Source: Nocardia jinanensis (GTDB taxonomy: Bacteria > Actinomycetota > Actinomycetes > Mycobacteriales > Mycobacteriaceae). Taken from it: 32,535 bases of DNA. The notes below the pieces were generated by a model that had not been told where the DNA came from, ran no database searches, and was given only the letters and a program-made list of their open reading frames with translations. The stretch lies in assembly GCF_014645735.1 (NCBI RefSeq), contig NZ_BMMH01000042.1, forward strand, positions 1 to 32,535, in the 5' to 3' direction. Positions 1 to 6,720 of this stretch are shown here, piece by piece. Both the position numbers and the translations under genes were made by a program. Each line of letters begins with the position of its first letter. The first letter of the stretch is position 1.

Positions 1-98
1 TGTGCAGTATCTGAAACAACACACAGATACAGAAGACACCACACGATCCATCCATGGTGATGGGGGTGTGGGTGGCTCTCTGTGGATAGTTTCATAGA
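1..98 (+). other. 23S-5S rRNA spacer (partial)
   Basis: This is sequence just upstream of the 5S gene, presumably the end of the internal transcribed spacer; the 23S gene would lie outside the window. It contains a perfect 7-bp inverted repeat, GTATCTG at 7-13 and CAGATAC at 24-30, with a 10-nt loop. That could be an rRNA-processing hairpin. The spacer assignment is inferred from its position only. Confidence 0.6.
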
Positions 99-216
99 GT
101 TACGGCGGTTATAGCGGCAGGGAAACGCCCGGTCCCATTCCGAACCCGGAAGCTAAGCCTGCCAGCGCCGATGGTACTGCACTCGACAGGGTGTGGGAGA
201 GTAGGACACCGCCGGA
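99..216 (+). rRNA. rrf: 5S ribosomal RNA
   Basis: The 118-nt sequence has the conserved actinobacterial 5S core: GGGAAACGCCCGGTCC near 120-135, CCGAACCCGGAAGCTAAGCC near 139-158, and GTAGGACACCGCCGG near the 3' end. The 5' end GTTACGGCGG pairs with the 3' end CCGCCGGAAC to close helix I with one mismatch, which sets the boundaries to within 1-2 nt. It is followed at once by a strong terminator, so it ends an rrn operon. Confidence 0.96.
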
Positions 217-226
217 ACATATTTCC

Positions 227-257
227 CTTCAGGGGCCCACATTGTGGGCCCCTGAAG
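227..257 (+). terminator. Intrinsic terminator of the rrn operon
   Basis: A perfect 14-bp stem (CTTCAGGGGCCCAC at 227-240, its complement at 244-257) encloses a 3-nt ATT loop. It is followed by GCGTTTTC, a short T run. It starts 10 nt after the 5S 3' end, as expected for an rRNA operon terminator. Confidence 0.92.
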
Positions 258-635
258 GCGTTTTCGGGGCAGTTGTGAAAGATTTTTCCGGGGCATGCTC
301 GTCGTGAGCCGGCGGAATCTGGCTGCGGTACTTTCTCTTTCGTGTTCGTCGGCGGGGGGTGTGATTCAGCGCGGGCGCGGACTCACGCACATGGACACAT
401 GCGAGAACGCTTTCGAAGTAGGGGCTCCATGAGTCGTCCGAATGCGATCCGCCGATCATCGGGGCTGTGCGGATCCTCGGGCGCCTGGTCGGTCGCCGAT
501 ACCAGCTCGGAGCCGGGTCCTTCACCACCGAGCCGCGATGCGGTAATCGTGAACGCTAGGAACCGAAGCCTCCGCTGGAGCGGAGTGCGGTGTTTCCCTT
601 CTCGGGCCCTGGCTCACGGGCGAGGCGCACTGTCC
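258..635. other. Intergenic gap, no gene recognised
   Basis: About 380 bp separates the rrn terminator from the nucS promoter. Open frames on both strands here are rich in Arg/Ser/Pro, lack a ribosome binding site and show no recognisable motif. I see no RNA gene. The stretch probably holds only promoter-proximal sequence for nucS. Confidence 0.6.
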
Positions 636-641
636 TAGACT
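636..641 (+). promoter_or_regulatory. -10 hexamer of nucS, predicted leaderless
   Basis: TAGACT ends 7 nt before the nucS ATG at 649 and there is no Shine-Dalgarno sequence. Transcription would start at or next to the A of the start codon, giving a leaderless mRNA. I saw no clear -35 element. Confidence 0.55.
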
Positions 642-648
642 CTGCCGG

Positions 649-1335
649 ATGCGACTCGTGATTGCTCGTTGCCAGGTCGACTACGTCGGGCGGCTCACCG
701 CCCATCTGCCGATGGCTCGCCGGCTGCTGATGATCAAAGCGGACGGGTCGGTGCTGGTGCATTCCGACGGGGGGTCTTACAAGCCGCTGAACTGGATGAG
801 CCCGCCGTGCTGGCTGGACGAACGGGCCCCGGACGCGGCAGCGGAGACTTTGAAGGCACTGTGGGTGGTGACCAACAAGGCGGGGGAGGAACTGCGGATC
901 GGTATCGAGGAGATCGAGCACGATTCCAGCCATGAACTCGGGGTCGACCCCGGTCTGGTGAAGGACGGGGTCGAGGCGCATCTACAGGAACTACTGGCCG
1001 AGCACGTGGAAACTCTGGGCACCGGCTACAGCCTCATCCGGCGGGAGTACATGACGGCGATCGGGCCGGTGGATCTGCTGTGCCGGGACGCGGGCGGGCG
1101 GACGGTCGCAGTGGAGATCAAGCGCCGCGGCGAGATAGACGGAGTGGAACAGCTCACCCGATACTTGGAATTGCTGAACCGGGACCCGCTGCTGACGCCG
1201 GTCGCCGGCGTTTTCGCGGCACAGCAGATCAAACCCCAGGCGCGAACACTGGCCGAGGACCGCGGGATCCGATGCCTCACTCTGGATTACAACGCCCTAC
1301 GTGGGACAGAGAGCAACGAATTCCGGCTCTTCTAG
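649..1335 (+). CDS. nucS: Endonuclease NucS (EndoMS), non-canonical mismatch repair
   Basis: The 228-aa protein matches the actinobacterial NucS/EndoMS family in length and sequence. NucS cuts both strands at mismatched bases and does the work of MutS/MutL in actinobacteria, normally together with the sliding clamp. The N-terminal half (about 1-110) is the DNA-binding/dimerisation part and the C-terminal half (about 118-220) is a PD-(D/E)XK-type nuclease. Catalytic D142 (in GPVDLL), E156 and K158 (in AVEIKRRG) are all present, so the enzyme should be active. The ATG at 649 is chosen because the protein begins MRLVIARC, as in the family, and a TAGACT hexamer sits 7 nt upstream. The stop codon overlaps the -10 hexamer of the next gene. 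Confidence 0.95.
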   Translation: MRLVIARCQVDYVGRLTAHLPMARRLLMIKADGSVLVHSDGGSYKPLNWMSPPCWLDERAPDAAAETLKALWVVTNKAGEELRIGIEEIEHDSSHELGVDPGLVKDGVEAHLQELLAEHVETLGTGYSLIRREYMTAIGPVDLLCRDAGGRTVAVEIKRRGEIDGVEQLTRYLELLNRDPLLTPVAGVFAAQQIKPQARTLAEDRGIRCLTLDYNALRGTESNEFRLF

Positions 1336-1338
1336 ACT
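1333..1338 (+). promoter_or_regulatory. -10 hexamer of the small zinc-site gene, overlapping the nucS stop
   Basis: TAGACT begins with the TAG stop codon of nucS and ends 7 nt before the ATG at 1346. Hexamer and spacing are identical to those of nucS, so a leaderless transcript could start at that ATG. Confidence 0.5.
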
Positions 1339-1345
1339 TGGAACC

Positions 1346-1651
1346 ATGCCACGACGAAATCCGCGCAACGCGCGCTCCAGGGCGGAGCCGCCGCGGACGG
1401 GCCCCGGGCTGGGCGATGTCTACCGGCGGACCGAATCGGGGCCGGACGGGGACGAGTACGTAGTCCGCACCGTTCCGGGGGCGCGTGCGGTGAAACGGTA
1501 CCGCTGCCCGGGCTGCGATCACGAGATCATGCCGGGGGTCGCACATGTGGTGGCCTGGCCGGCCGGCAGCGGTGAGACCGACCGCCGGCACTGGCACGGT
1601 GGCTGCTGGAACGGCAGGCGGACCCGCGGGATCACTCGGCGCTGGTCCTGA
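1346..1651 (+). CDS. Small conserved protein with a Cys/His zinc-type site
   Basis: This 101-aa basic protein has a disordered, Arg/Pro-rich N-terminus (1-50) and a compact C-terminal motif: C54-x2-C57, H67 in HVVAW, then H82, H84 and C87 in RRHWHGGCW. The CxxC and HxxC pairs look like one zinc site. Similar short proteins occur beside nucS in other actinobacteria and are often labelled ATP/GTP-binding protein, but I see no nucleotide-binding motif. A longer reading from 1301 overlaps nucS and is unlikely, because the ATG at 1346 has a correctly spaced -10 hexamer. A role with NucS or in nucleic-acid binding is inference from position and charge only. Confidence 0.8.
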   Translation: MPRRNPRNARSRAEPPRTGPGLGDVYRRTESGPDGDEYVVRTVPGARAVKRYRCPGCDHEIMPGVAHVVAWPAGSGETDRRHWHGGCWNGRRTRGITRRWS

Positions 1652-2109
1652 GGCGTGAGCCGTACACCTGAGACTCGAGCTGGGCACCCGGTGGATGTCC
1701 GAGCAATAGAGCGGGATCGGTGGCGACGGCATTCCGCGCTCTCGCCGCGCGCCAGGAGAAAGTGTGTGCCACCGGCAGCGACGCACTGCATGGCCGCGAT
1801 GGGCCTTATCCGGTCCGGCCGGGCAGCGCTGTTGGTGGTGGGTGCGGAGAAGATGACGTGTCGGCGCGTGGCCCGCAGTAGTTCGACTGGCCGGGCGGAC
1901 CGGACCGGATCTCCGGGGCAGCGTCCGGTGGTGCCGCCCTGGCCTGCGGTGCTGCCGGATACGGCGTTCCTTCCAGCGATCGCTGTCCGGCCGTAGCTCA
2001 CCGCTACGTCGGTTGTCTCGGTGAAGTCCCCACAGTTCCGGTGATCGGACGCGATGGACCGATGACCGAGCCCTCATATCCCCCATCGCCGGACGGCCGG
2101 GGAAATGAG
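1652..2109. other. Intergenic gap, no gene recognised
   Basis: About 460 bp between two convergent genes. Frames such as 1655-1996 (+) and 1519-2001 (-) are open but Arg/Pro/Ser-rich, without a ribosome binding site or known motif. Apart from the terminator at 2110-2136, I see nothing that supports a function. Confidence 0.55.
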
Positions 2110-2136
2110 GAAGGCCGCCCTGTGGGGGCGGCCTTC
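2110..2136 (-). terminator. Terminator of the DivIVA-like gene
   Basis: A perfect 11-bp stem (GAAGGCCGCCC at 2110-2120, complement at 2126-2136) encloses a 5-nt loop. It lies 41 bp past the stop codon of the minus-strand gene ending at 2178. On the minus strand the hairpin is followed by CTCATTTCC. It may also work for the convergent plus-strand gene. Confidence 0.8.
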
Positions 2137-2177
2137 GGATTGATTCGTGTTGTCGCCGTGTACGTCCCGACAGCAGC

Positions 2178-3194
2178 TCAGCGGCTGATGTCGGCGTTCT
2201 CGCGCTCGTCCTCGACGATATCGTCGGATCCGTCTTCGGAGCTGAACTCGGGGATAGCCTTCTGACGCGGGCCGTTCACGGACTTGTTGCTCTGGCCGCT
2301 GCCGATGGACTTACGCGGCTGCTCGGGCACACCGTCGAGCAGTTCGCTCTCCCGGTTGACGGCGGCGAGCATGGCCGGCACGGAATCGAGCTGGCCGCGG
2401 ATGCCGAGCAGCTGGGCCAGGACCCGGCCGCGCAGCACGCGCATCTCCTCGGCCAGTTCCTTCGCGTGCGCGATCTTGCGATCGGAGGTCTGAGTGGCGG
2501 AGGTGATGAGACGGTTGGCCTCGTCGGTCGCGTCCTTGATCCGCTGTGCGGCCTCGGCGCGGCTGGTGGCCTCCAGCTCCTCCATGGCGCGGGTCAGCTT
2601 GGTGCGACGCTCGGCCATGGTGACTTCGAAGTCCTGCTGTGTGGCCTTGCGCTTGGCCTCGGACTCCTTGGCGAGACGCTCGGCGTCGGCCTGGGAGGCT
2701 TCGATGATCTTCGCGGATTCGGTACGAGCATTGGCCAGCGTCTGCTCGTACTCGATTTCCAGCGCTTCGCGCTTTTCCTTCGTTTCGGCGAGCAGGGATT
2801 CGTATTTACCGCGCATCTCGGTGGCCTGCTGCTCCGCGATGGAAACCATCTCGGCGGCTTCGGCCTGAGCGAGAGCGCGAACCTCGGACGCCTCGTCCGA
2901 GGCCAATCGCAACATGCGGGAGATGCGGTCGCTCATCCCCTCCGCGGTGGTCGGCGGTACGGACAGCCGGTCGACTTCCTTACGGAGCTCGTCGATTTCG
3001 TCGCGGGCGTCTTCCAGCTGACTGGCGAGGTTCCGGGCCTGGGCGGCAGCGGCGTCGCGGTCGGTGGCGGTAACCCGCAACTCGGCATCGAAGCGGTCGA
3101 AATAGTTACGCACCTCGTCTTGCGCATAACCCTTGCGCACAACGGTGAAGGGCAGCGCAACGAAGCGATTGCGATCGGACTCGGGTGACGACAT
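2178..3194 (-). CDS. DivIVA-domain coiled-coil protein
   Basis: The 338-aa protein has a DivIVA-type N-terminus (about 10-45, including FTVVRKGYAQDEVRNYFDRF) followed by long charged, Ala/Glu/Arg-rich coiled coil to about residue 265. The Ser/Asp/Glu-rich tail is probably disordered. Proteins of this build (Wag31/DivIVA, FilP/Scy-like) sit at cell poles or septa of actinobacteria and scaffold tip growth. It is not the canonical wag31, whose N-terminus begins MPLTPADV. The ATG at 3194 is preferred over the TTG at 3203 because TAGTTT ends exactly 7 nt before it. It has its own promoter and terminator, so it is monocistronic. The DivIVA relationship is fairly sure; the exact cellular role is inferred. 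Confidence 0.85.
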   Translation of the reverse strand: MSSPESDRNRFVALPFTVVRKGYAQDEVRNYFDRFDAELRVTATDRDAAAAQARNLASQLEDARDEIDELRKEVDRLSVPPTTAEGMSDRISRMLRLASDEASEVRALAQAEAAEMVSIAEQQATEMRGKYESLLAETKEKREALEIEYEQTLANARTESAKIIEASQADAERLAKESEAKRKATQQDFEVTMAERRTKLTRAMEELEATSRAEAAQRIKDATDEANRLITSATQTSDRKIAHAKELAEEMRVLRGRVLAQLLGIRGQLDSVPAMLAAVNRESELLDGVPEQPRKSIGSGQSNKSVNGPRQKAIPEFSSEDGSDDIVEDERENADISR

Positions 3195-3201
3195 GGGCAA
3201 C

Positions 3202-3207
3202 AAACTA
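3202..3207 (-). promoter_or_regulatory. -10 hexamer of the DivIVA-like gene, predicted leaderless
   Basis: On the minus strand TAGTTT is followed by 7 nt and then the ATG at 3194. There is no ribosome binding site. This spacing favours the ATG over the upstream TTG. Confidence 0.5.
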
Positions 3208-3280
3208 CAGCCTGAGACCTGCGCATGGTGAGCCGACCGGGAATGTTATCGGAGCGTCTCCTTACAGCCCGAACTTGATA

Positions 3281-3754
3281 CTAGTGCGTAACATTCGGAT
3301 CCGGTTCCAGTAACTCGACCAGCACACCGCCAGCATCCTTCGGATGGACGAAATTGATACGGGAGTCGGCGGTTCCGCGGCGCGGCGCTTCGTACAGCAG
3401 GCGCATGCCGCGATCACGAAGATATGCGGAAACAGCTTCGATATCGGTGACCCGGAAGGCCAGCTGCTGCAGACCCGGGCCACTGCGATCGATGAATTTC
3501 GCGATGGTGGAGGTTTCGTCGAGCGGAGCCAGCAACTGTAGAGCAGTCGAATCGTCCTCGGCGGCGGGCGCGGAGAGCATTGCCTCCTGAACGCCCTGTT
3601 CCTCGTTGACCTCGCGGTGGGTTTCGACCAGGCCGAGATTTTCGGCGTACCAGGCGACGGCGGTGTCCAGATCCGGGACTGCGATACCGACGTGGTCCAC
3701 CGCGACGATGTAATCGGCGGGGATGAATTCTGATGACGGGGTAGCGGTGCTCAC
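3281..3754 (-). CDS. mce: Methylmalonyl-CoA epimerase (VOC superfamily)
   Basis: The 157-aa VOC/glyoxalase-fold protein has two beta-alpha-beta-beta-beta units, about 17-80 and 92-152. It interconverts (2R)- and (2S)-methylmalonyl-CoA in propionyl-CoA catabolism and supply. It closely resembles what I remember of M. tuberculosis Rv1322A, including RRGTADSRINFVHPKDAGG near 125-143. Candidate metal ligands are H21 (DHVGIAV), Q73 (LQLLAP), Q97 (LQQLAF) and E147 (VELLEP). Q97 sits where the Propionibacterium enzyme has histidine. The GTG at 3754 is chosen over the longer reading from 3799 because TACGTT ends 6 nt before it and the extra residues are not family-like. fadA4 nearby, though divergent, fits acyl-CoA metabolism. 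Confidence 0.88.
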   Translation of the reverse strand: MSTATPSSEFIPADYIVAVDHVGIAVPDLDTAVAWYAENLGLVETHREVNEEQGVQEAMLSAPAAEDDSTALQLLAPLDETSTIAKFIDRSGPGLQQLAFRVTDIEAVSAYLRDRGMRLLYEAPRRGTADSRINFVHPKDAGGVLVELLEPDPNVTH

Positions 3755-3760
3755 CCTTCG

Positions 3761-3766
3761 AACGTA
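3761..3766 (-). promoter_or_regulatory. -10 hexamer of the epimerase gene, predicted leaderless
   Basis: TACGTT on the minus strand ends 6 nt before the GTG at 3754. It decides this start over the upstream in-frame codon at 3799. Confidence 0.5.
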
Positions 3767-4011
3767 GCGCGTTCCCGCGTGGCGCAGTTGCTTACCCACC
3801 CGGATCGGGCTCGATAGAGGGCAGGTGCCGTCAAATATCGCCGGGTGATCTGTGCATCCCAGTACTCCGATCCGCGAAGGCTGCAGGCTACCGTGGAGTA
3901 GTCCGCGCCGCGCGTCGCTCTCCGGTGGCGCGCGGGATCGCGTGGTCGCATCGTGAGCCTTCCGGACGTATCCGGAGGCCGCATCGAGGCCGGCCGGGAC
4001 CGGTCACCCGT

Positions 4012-4115
4012 GTGGGGTCGGGCCCCGGCCCAGCGGCGCCGAAGGCGACGCCGTTGAACACGGCCCGGGGTTGACAGGGCCCCGACGCCGCGGCGCCGAA
4101 AGCGCCGCAATAGAT
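4012..4115. repeat. Dispersed intergenic repeat, copy 1 (divergent, 3' half duplicated)
   Basis: The segment at about 4068-4112 matches the 3' end of the copies at 11232-11276 and 25658-25703: CCGGGGTTgACAGGGCCCCG, then a GCGGCGC-cgaaa-GCGCCGC hairpin (4090-4108), then CAAT. A second partial copy of the same 3' end, GGCCCAGCGGCGCCGAAGGC, lies at 4027-4046, so two 3' ends are in tandem. The repeat lies just upstream of the fadA4 ribosome binding site. Confidence 0.75.
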
Positions 4116-4135
4116 ACAGCTACAGGAGGCTCGTC

Positions 4136-5314
4136 GTGACCAACTCCGTGATCGTGTCCGGTGCGCGTACCCCGATCGGTCGGCTGCTGGGCGGTCTGAA
4201 GGACTTCAGCGGATCGGATCTGGGCGGCTTCGCGATCGCCGCGGCGCTCGCGAAGGCCGGTGTGCGAGGCGACCAGGTCGACTACGTGATCATGGGTCAG
4301 GTGCTCACTGCGGGCGCGGGGCAGATTCCCGCGCGGCAGGCCGCGGTGGCCGGCGGGATTCCCATGGATGTTCCCGCGCTGACACTCAACAAGGTCTGCC
4401 TGTCCGGGATCAATGCGATCGCGCTGGCCGATCAGCTGATCCGGGCCGGCGAATACGAGATCGTCGTTGCCGGTGGACAGGAATCGATGAGCCGCGCCCC
4501 GCATATGCTCGAGAAGAGCCGCGAGGGGTTCAAATACGGTGACGTGACCCTGCGTGACCATATGGCCTACGACGGGCTGCACGATATCTTCACCGATCAG
4601 GCGATGGGGGCGCTCACCGAGCAGCGCAACGACGCCGATCCGATCACCCGGGCCGATCAGGACGCGTTCGCCGCGGCTTCGCATCAGCGGGCGGCCGCCG
4701 CGTGGAAGAACGGGGTCTTCGGGGACGAGGTGACGCCGGTCGAGGTGCCGCAGCGCAAGGGTGATCCGGTCGTGGTGAGCCGGGACGAGGGGATCCGTGC
4801 CGATACCACCGCGGAATCGCTGTCCACGTTGCGTCCGTCGTTCAGCAAGAACGGGACGATCACGGCCGGGTCGGCGTCGCAGATCTCCGACGGTGCGGCC
4901 GCTGTGGTCGTGATGAGCAAGGCCAAGGCCCAGGAGCTGGGTCTGAGCTGGATCGCCGAGATCGGTGCGGCGGGGGTGGTGGCCGGTCCGGATTCGACTC
5001 TGCAGGATCAGCCGGCCAACGCTATCGCCAAGGCATGTGCCAAAGAAGGGATCGCCCCGGCCGATCTGGACCTGGTGGAGATCAACGAGGCGTTCGCGGC
5101 GGTCGGTATCGCCTCGACCCGCAAACTCGGTATCGACCCGGCGAAGGTGAACGTCAACGGTGGCGCCATCGCGGTCGGGCATCCGCTCGGGATGTCGGGT
5201 GCGCGGATCGTGCTGCATCTGGCGCTGGAGTTGCAACGGCGTGGTGGCGGGATCGGTGCGGCCGCGCTGTGTGGCGGTGGTGGTCAAGGTGACGCACTGA
5301 TCGTCAAGGTGTAG
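4136..5314 (+). CDS. fadA4: Acetyl-CoA C-acetyltransferase (thiolase), FadA4-type
   Basis: The 392-aa protein has the full thiolase length. It catalyses reversible condensation or cleavage of acetoacetyl-CoA and acetyl-CoA. The acyl-accepting cysteine is C88 (LNKVCLSG), with H349 (GGAIAVGHPLG) and the proton-donating C379 (ALCGGGGQGDA). The N-terminal thiolase domain spans about 3-265 and the C-terminal domain about 270-391. The GTG at 4136 follows AGGAGG at 4124-4129 with ideal spacing. It is the conserved neighbour of the epimerase and thioredoxin-like genes in M. tuberculosis (Rv1323). Specificity for acetyl-CoA rather than longer chains is inferred from length and the FadA4-like context. 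Confidence 0.93.
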   Translation: MTNSVIVSGARTPIGRLLGGLKDFSGSDLGGFAIAAALAKAGVRGDQVDYVIMGQVLTAGAGQIPARQAAVAGGIPMDVPALTLNKVCLSGINAIALADQLIRAGEYEIVVAGGQESMSRAPHMLEKSREGFKYGDVTLRDHMAYDGLHDIFTDQAMGALTEQRNDADPITRADQDAFAAASHQRAAAAWKNGVFGDEVTPVEVPQRKGDPVVVSRDEGIRADTTAESLSTLRPSFSKNGTITAGSASQISDGAAAVVVMSKAKAQELGLSWIAEIGAAGVVAGPDSTLQDQPANAIAKACAKEGIAPADLDLVEINEAFAAVGIASTRKLGIDPAKVNVNGGAIAVGHPLGMSGARIVLHLALELQRRGGGIGAAALCGGGGQGDALIVKV

Positions 5315-5380
5315 ACCGTCTGGTTTGTCTCGAGTGACCGATGTGACCGGTTCGACTACGACGCCGCGTAGTGGCTAGGG

Positions 5381-5386
5381 CACAAT
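5381..5386 (+). promoter_or_regulatory. -10-like hexamer of the first DUF3817 gene
   Basis: CACAAT ends 7 nt before the ATG at 5394. The same hexamer and spacing recur at 29824-29829. It favours ATG 5394 over ATG 5385. Confidence 0.4.
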
Positions 5387-5393
5387 GGGGCGC

Positions 5394-5762
5394 ATGAACT
5401 TCCTTGGTCTGCGTACCATTGCCGGTAGGTTCCGATTTTTCGCAGTGCTCGAGGCGCTGTCCTGGTTGGGACTACTGGTGGGGATGGCGTTCAAATACCT
5501 TCCCGCCGAGGGCAACGAGATCGGGGTGAAGATCTTCGGTCCGGTACACGGTGCCGTCTTCATCCTGTTCGTACTGACCGCGCTGCTGACCTCGCGTGAG
5601 CTCGAGTGGAACTGGAAGACCACCGTGCTGGCGCTGCTGTCCAGCATCCCGCCGTTCTTCACGGTGATCTTCGAAGTGTGGGCCGTGCGCACCGGCAAGC
5701 TGGGCGAGCTGAGCGCATCCGGCGTCACCGAGTCCCCGAAGACTCTCGCGGCATCCTCGTGA
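5394..5762 (+). CDS. DUF3817 integral membrane protein
   Basis: This 122-aa protein has about three to four membrane segments (roughly 16-34, 50-70, 78-98). It carries the DUF3817 signature: an N-terminal RFRFFAVLEALSWLGLL, a KY motif near residue 34, and GPVHGAVFILF in the middle. The family is widespread in actinobacteria and its function is not known. A second member lies at 20122-20490. The start at 5394 is supported by an upstream CACAAT at 7 nt. The next gene begins 13 nt after its stop, and its own -10-like hexamer begins at the base after that stop. Confidence 0.85.
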   Translation: MNFLGLRTIAGRFRFFAVLEALSWLGLLVGMAFKYLPAEGNEIGVKIFGPVHGAVFILFVLTALLTSRELEWNWKTTVLALLSSIPPFFTVIFEVWAVRTGKLGELSASGVTESPKTLAASS

Positions 5763-5768
5763 CAAACT
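5763..5768 (+). promoter_or_regulatory. -10-like hexamer of the thioredoxin-like gene
   Basis: CAAACT ends 7 nt before the GTG at 5776. It lies in the 13-bp gap after the DUF3817 stop codon. There is no ribosome binding site. Confidence 0.35.
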
Positions 5769-5775
5769 GGAACCT

Positions 5776-6675
5776 GTGACTCGACCAGCATCCCGCCGTC
5801 CTTCACCCGCCACAGCCGCAGCCATGTCCGGGGCGGTGGATCTGTCCGCTCTGAAACAGCCACCCGCGGGTGCGGCGCCGGCCGCCGCGGGCGACCATAT
5901 GGTCACCGAGGCGGATTTCGAGACCAAGGTGCTGCACCGCTCCGCCCAGGTGCCGGTGGTGGTGGTGCTGTACTCGCAGCGCAGCCCCGGCAGCATCGAA
6001 CTGGTGCAGCTGCTCGAGCGGCTCGTGGGCGAGGCTGGCGGCGCTTGGGACCTCGCCGCGGTCGAGGCCGAGAGCAATATGCGGATCGCGCAGGCGTTCG
6101 GTGTGCAGGGCATTCCCACGGTGATCGCGGTGGCGGGCGGACAGCCGCTGGCCGATTTCCAAGGGACCCAGCCGGAGGCTCAGGTATCGCAGTGGCTTGC
6201 CGCGGTGGTGCAGGCGGTAGAGGGCAAACTCGAAGGCGACCCGGCGGCACCGCAGGAGGAGCGCGCGGATCCGCGGTTCGCCGCGGCCGAAGCGCTGTTG
6301 GAACAAGGCGATCTCGCGGGCGCGGAATCGGCCTACGAATCGATCGTCACCCAGGAGCCCGGCAATACCGAGGCCAAGGCGGCGCTGCGGCAGGTGAAGT
6401 TCCTGGGTCGTGCCCAGGAACTGCCGGAGTCGGCGATCGCCACTTCCGACGCGGACCCGAGCAATGTCGCCGCAGCTCTCGACGCCGCCGATGTGGAGTT
6501 GTTCCAGCAGCAGCCCGAGGCCGCGTTCGACCGGCTGATCGGTCTGGTCGCCCGGACCGCCGGCGACGAGCGCACCGCGGTACGCATCCGGTTGCTGGAA
6601 CTGTTCGAACTCTTCGACCAGGCGGAACCCTTCGTGGTGGCGGCACGGCGCAAACTGGCGACCGCGCTGTATTGA
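5776..6675 (+). CDS. Thioredoxin-fold/TPR protein without CxxC (CnoX/YbbN-like)
   Basis: The 299-aa protein has a thioredoxin fold (about 42-150) followed by TPR-like helices (about 165-299, with AEALLEQGDLAGAESAYESI). The strand leading to the active site reads VVVVLYSQRSPGS, so the usual WCxxC is replaced by S67-S73 with no cysteine, while the cis-proline loop GIPT (112-115) is kept. It cannot act as a dithiol redox enzyme. The architecture resembles YbbN/CnoX, a chaperone-like holdase. It resembles Rv1324 of M. tuberculosis as I recall it, down to the ending LATALY. The start is the GTG at 5776. Confidence 0.88.
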   Translation: MTRPASRRPSPATAAAMSGAVDLSALKQPPAGAAPAAAGDHMVTEADFETKVLHRSAQVPVVVVLYSQRSPGSIELVQLLERLVGEAGGAWDLAAVEAESNMRIAQAFGVQGIPTVIAVAGGQPLADFQGTQPEAQVSQWLAAVVQAVEGKLEGDPAAPQEERADPRFAAAEALLEQGDLAGAESAYESIVTQEPGNTEAKAALRQVKFLGRAQELPESAIATSDADPSNVAAALDAADVELFQQQPEAAFDRLIGLVARTAGDERTAVRIRLLELFELFDQAEPFVVAARRKLATALY

Positions 6676-6720
6676 TCTGCGCTGCCGGGCGGGATCCCTG
6701 TTCGGCGCGTGTGCTGCTGT

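Noticed and set aside
342..638. 98-aa plus-strand frame between 5S rRNA and nucS
   Set aside because: It has low-complexity Arg/Ser composition, no start signal, and runs into the nucS promoter.
1655..1996. 113-aa plus-strand frame in the gap after the zinc-site gene
   Set aside because: It has Arg/Pro/Ser-rich composition, no ribosome binding site, no hexamer at 6-7 nt and no motif.
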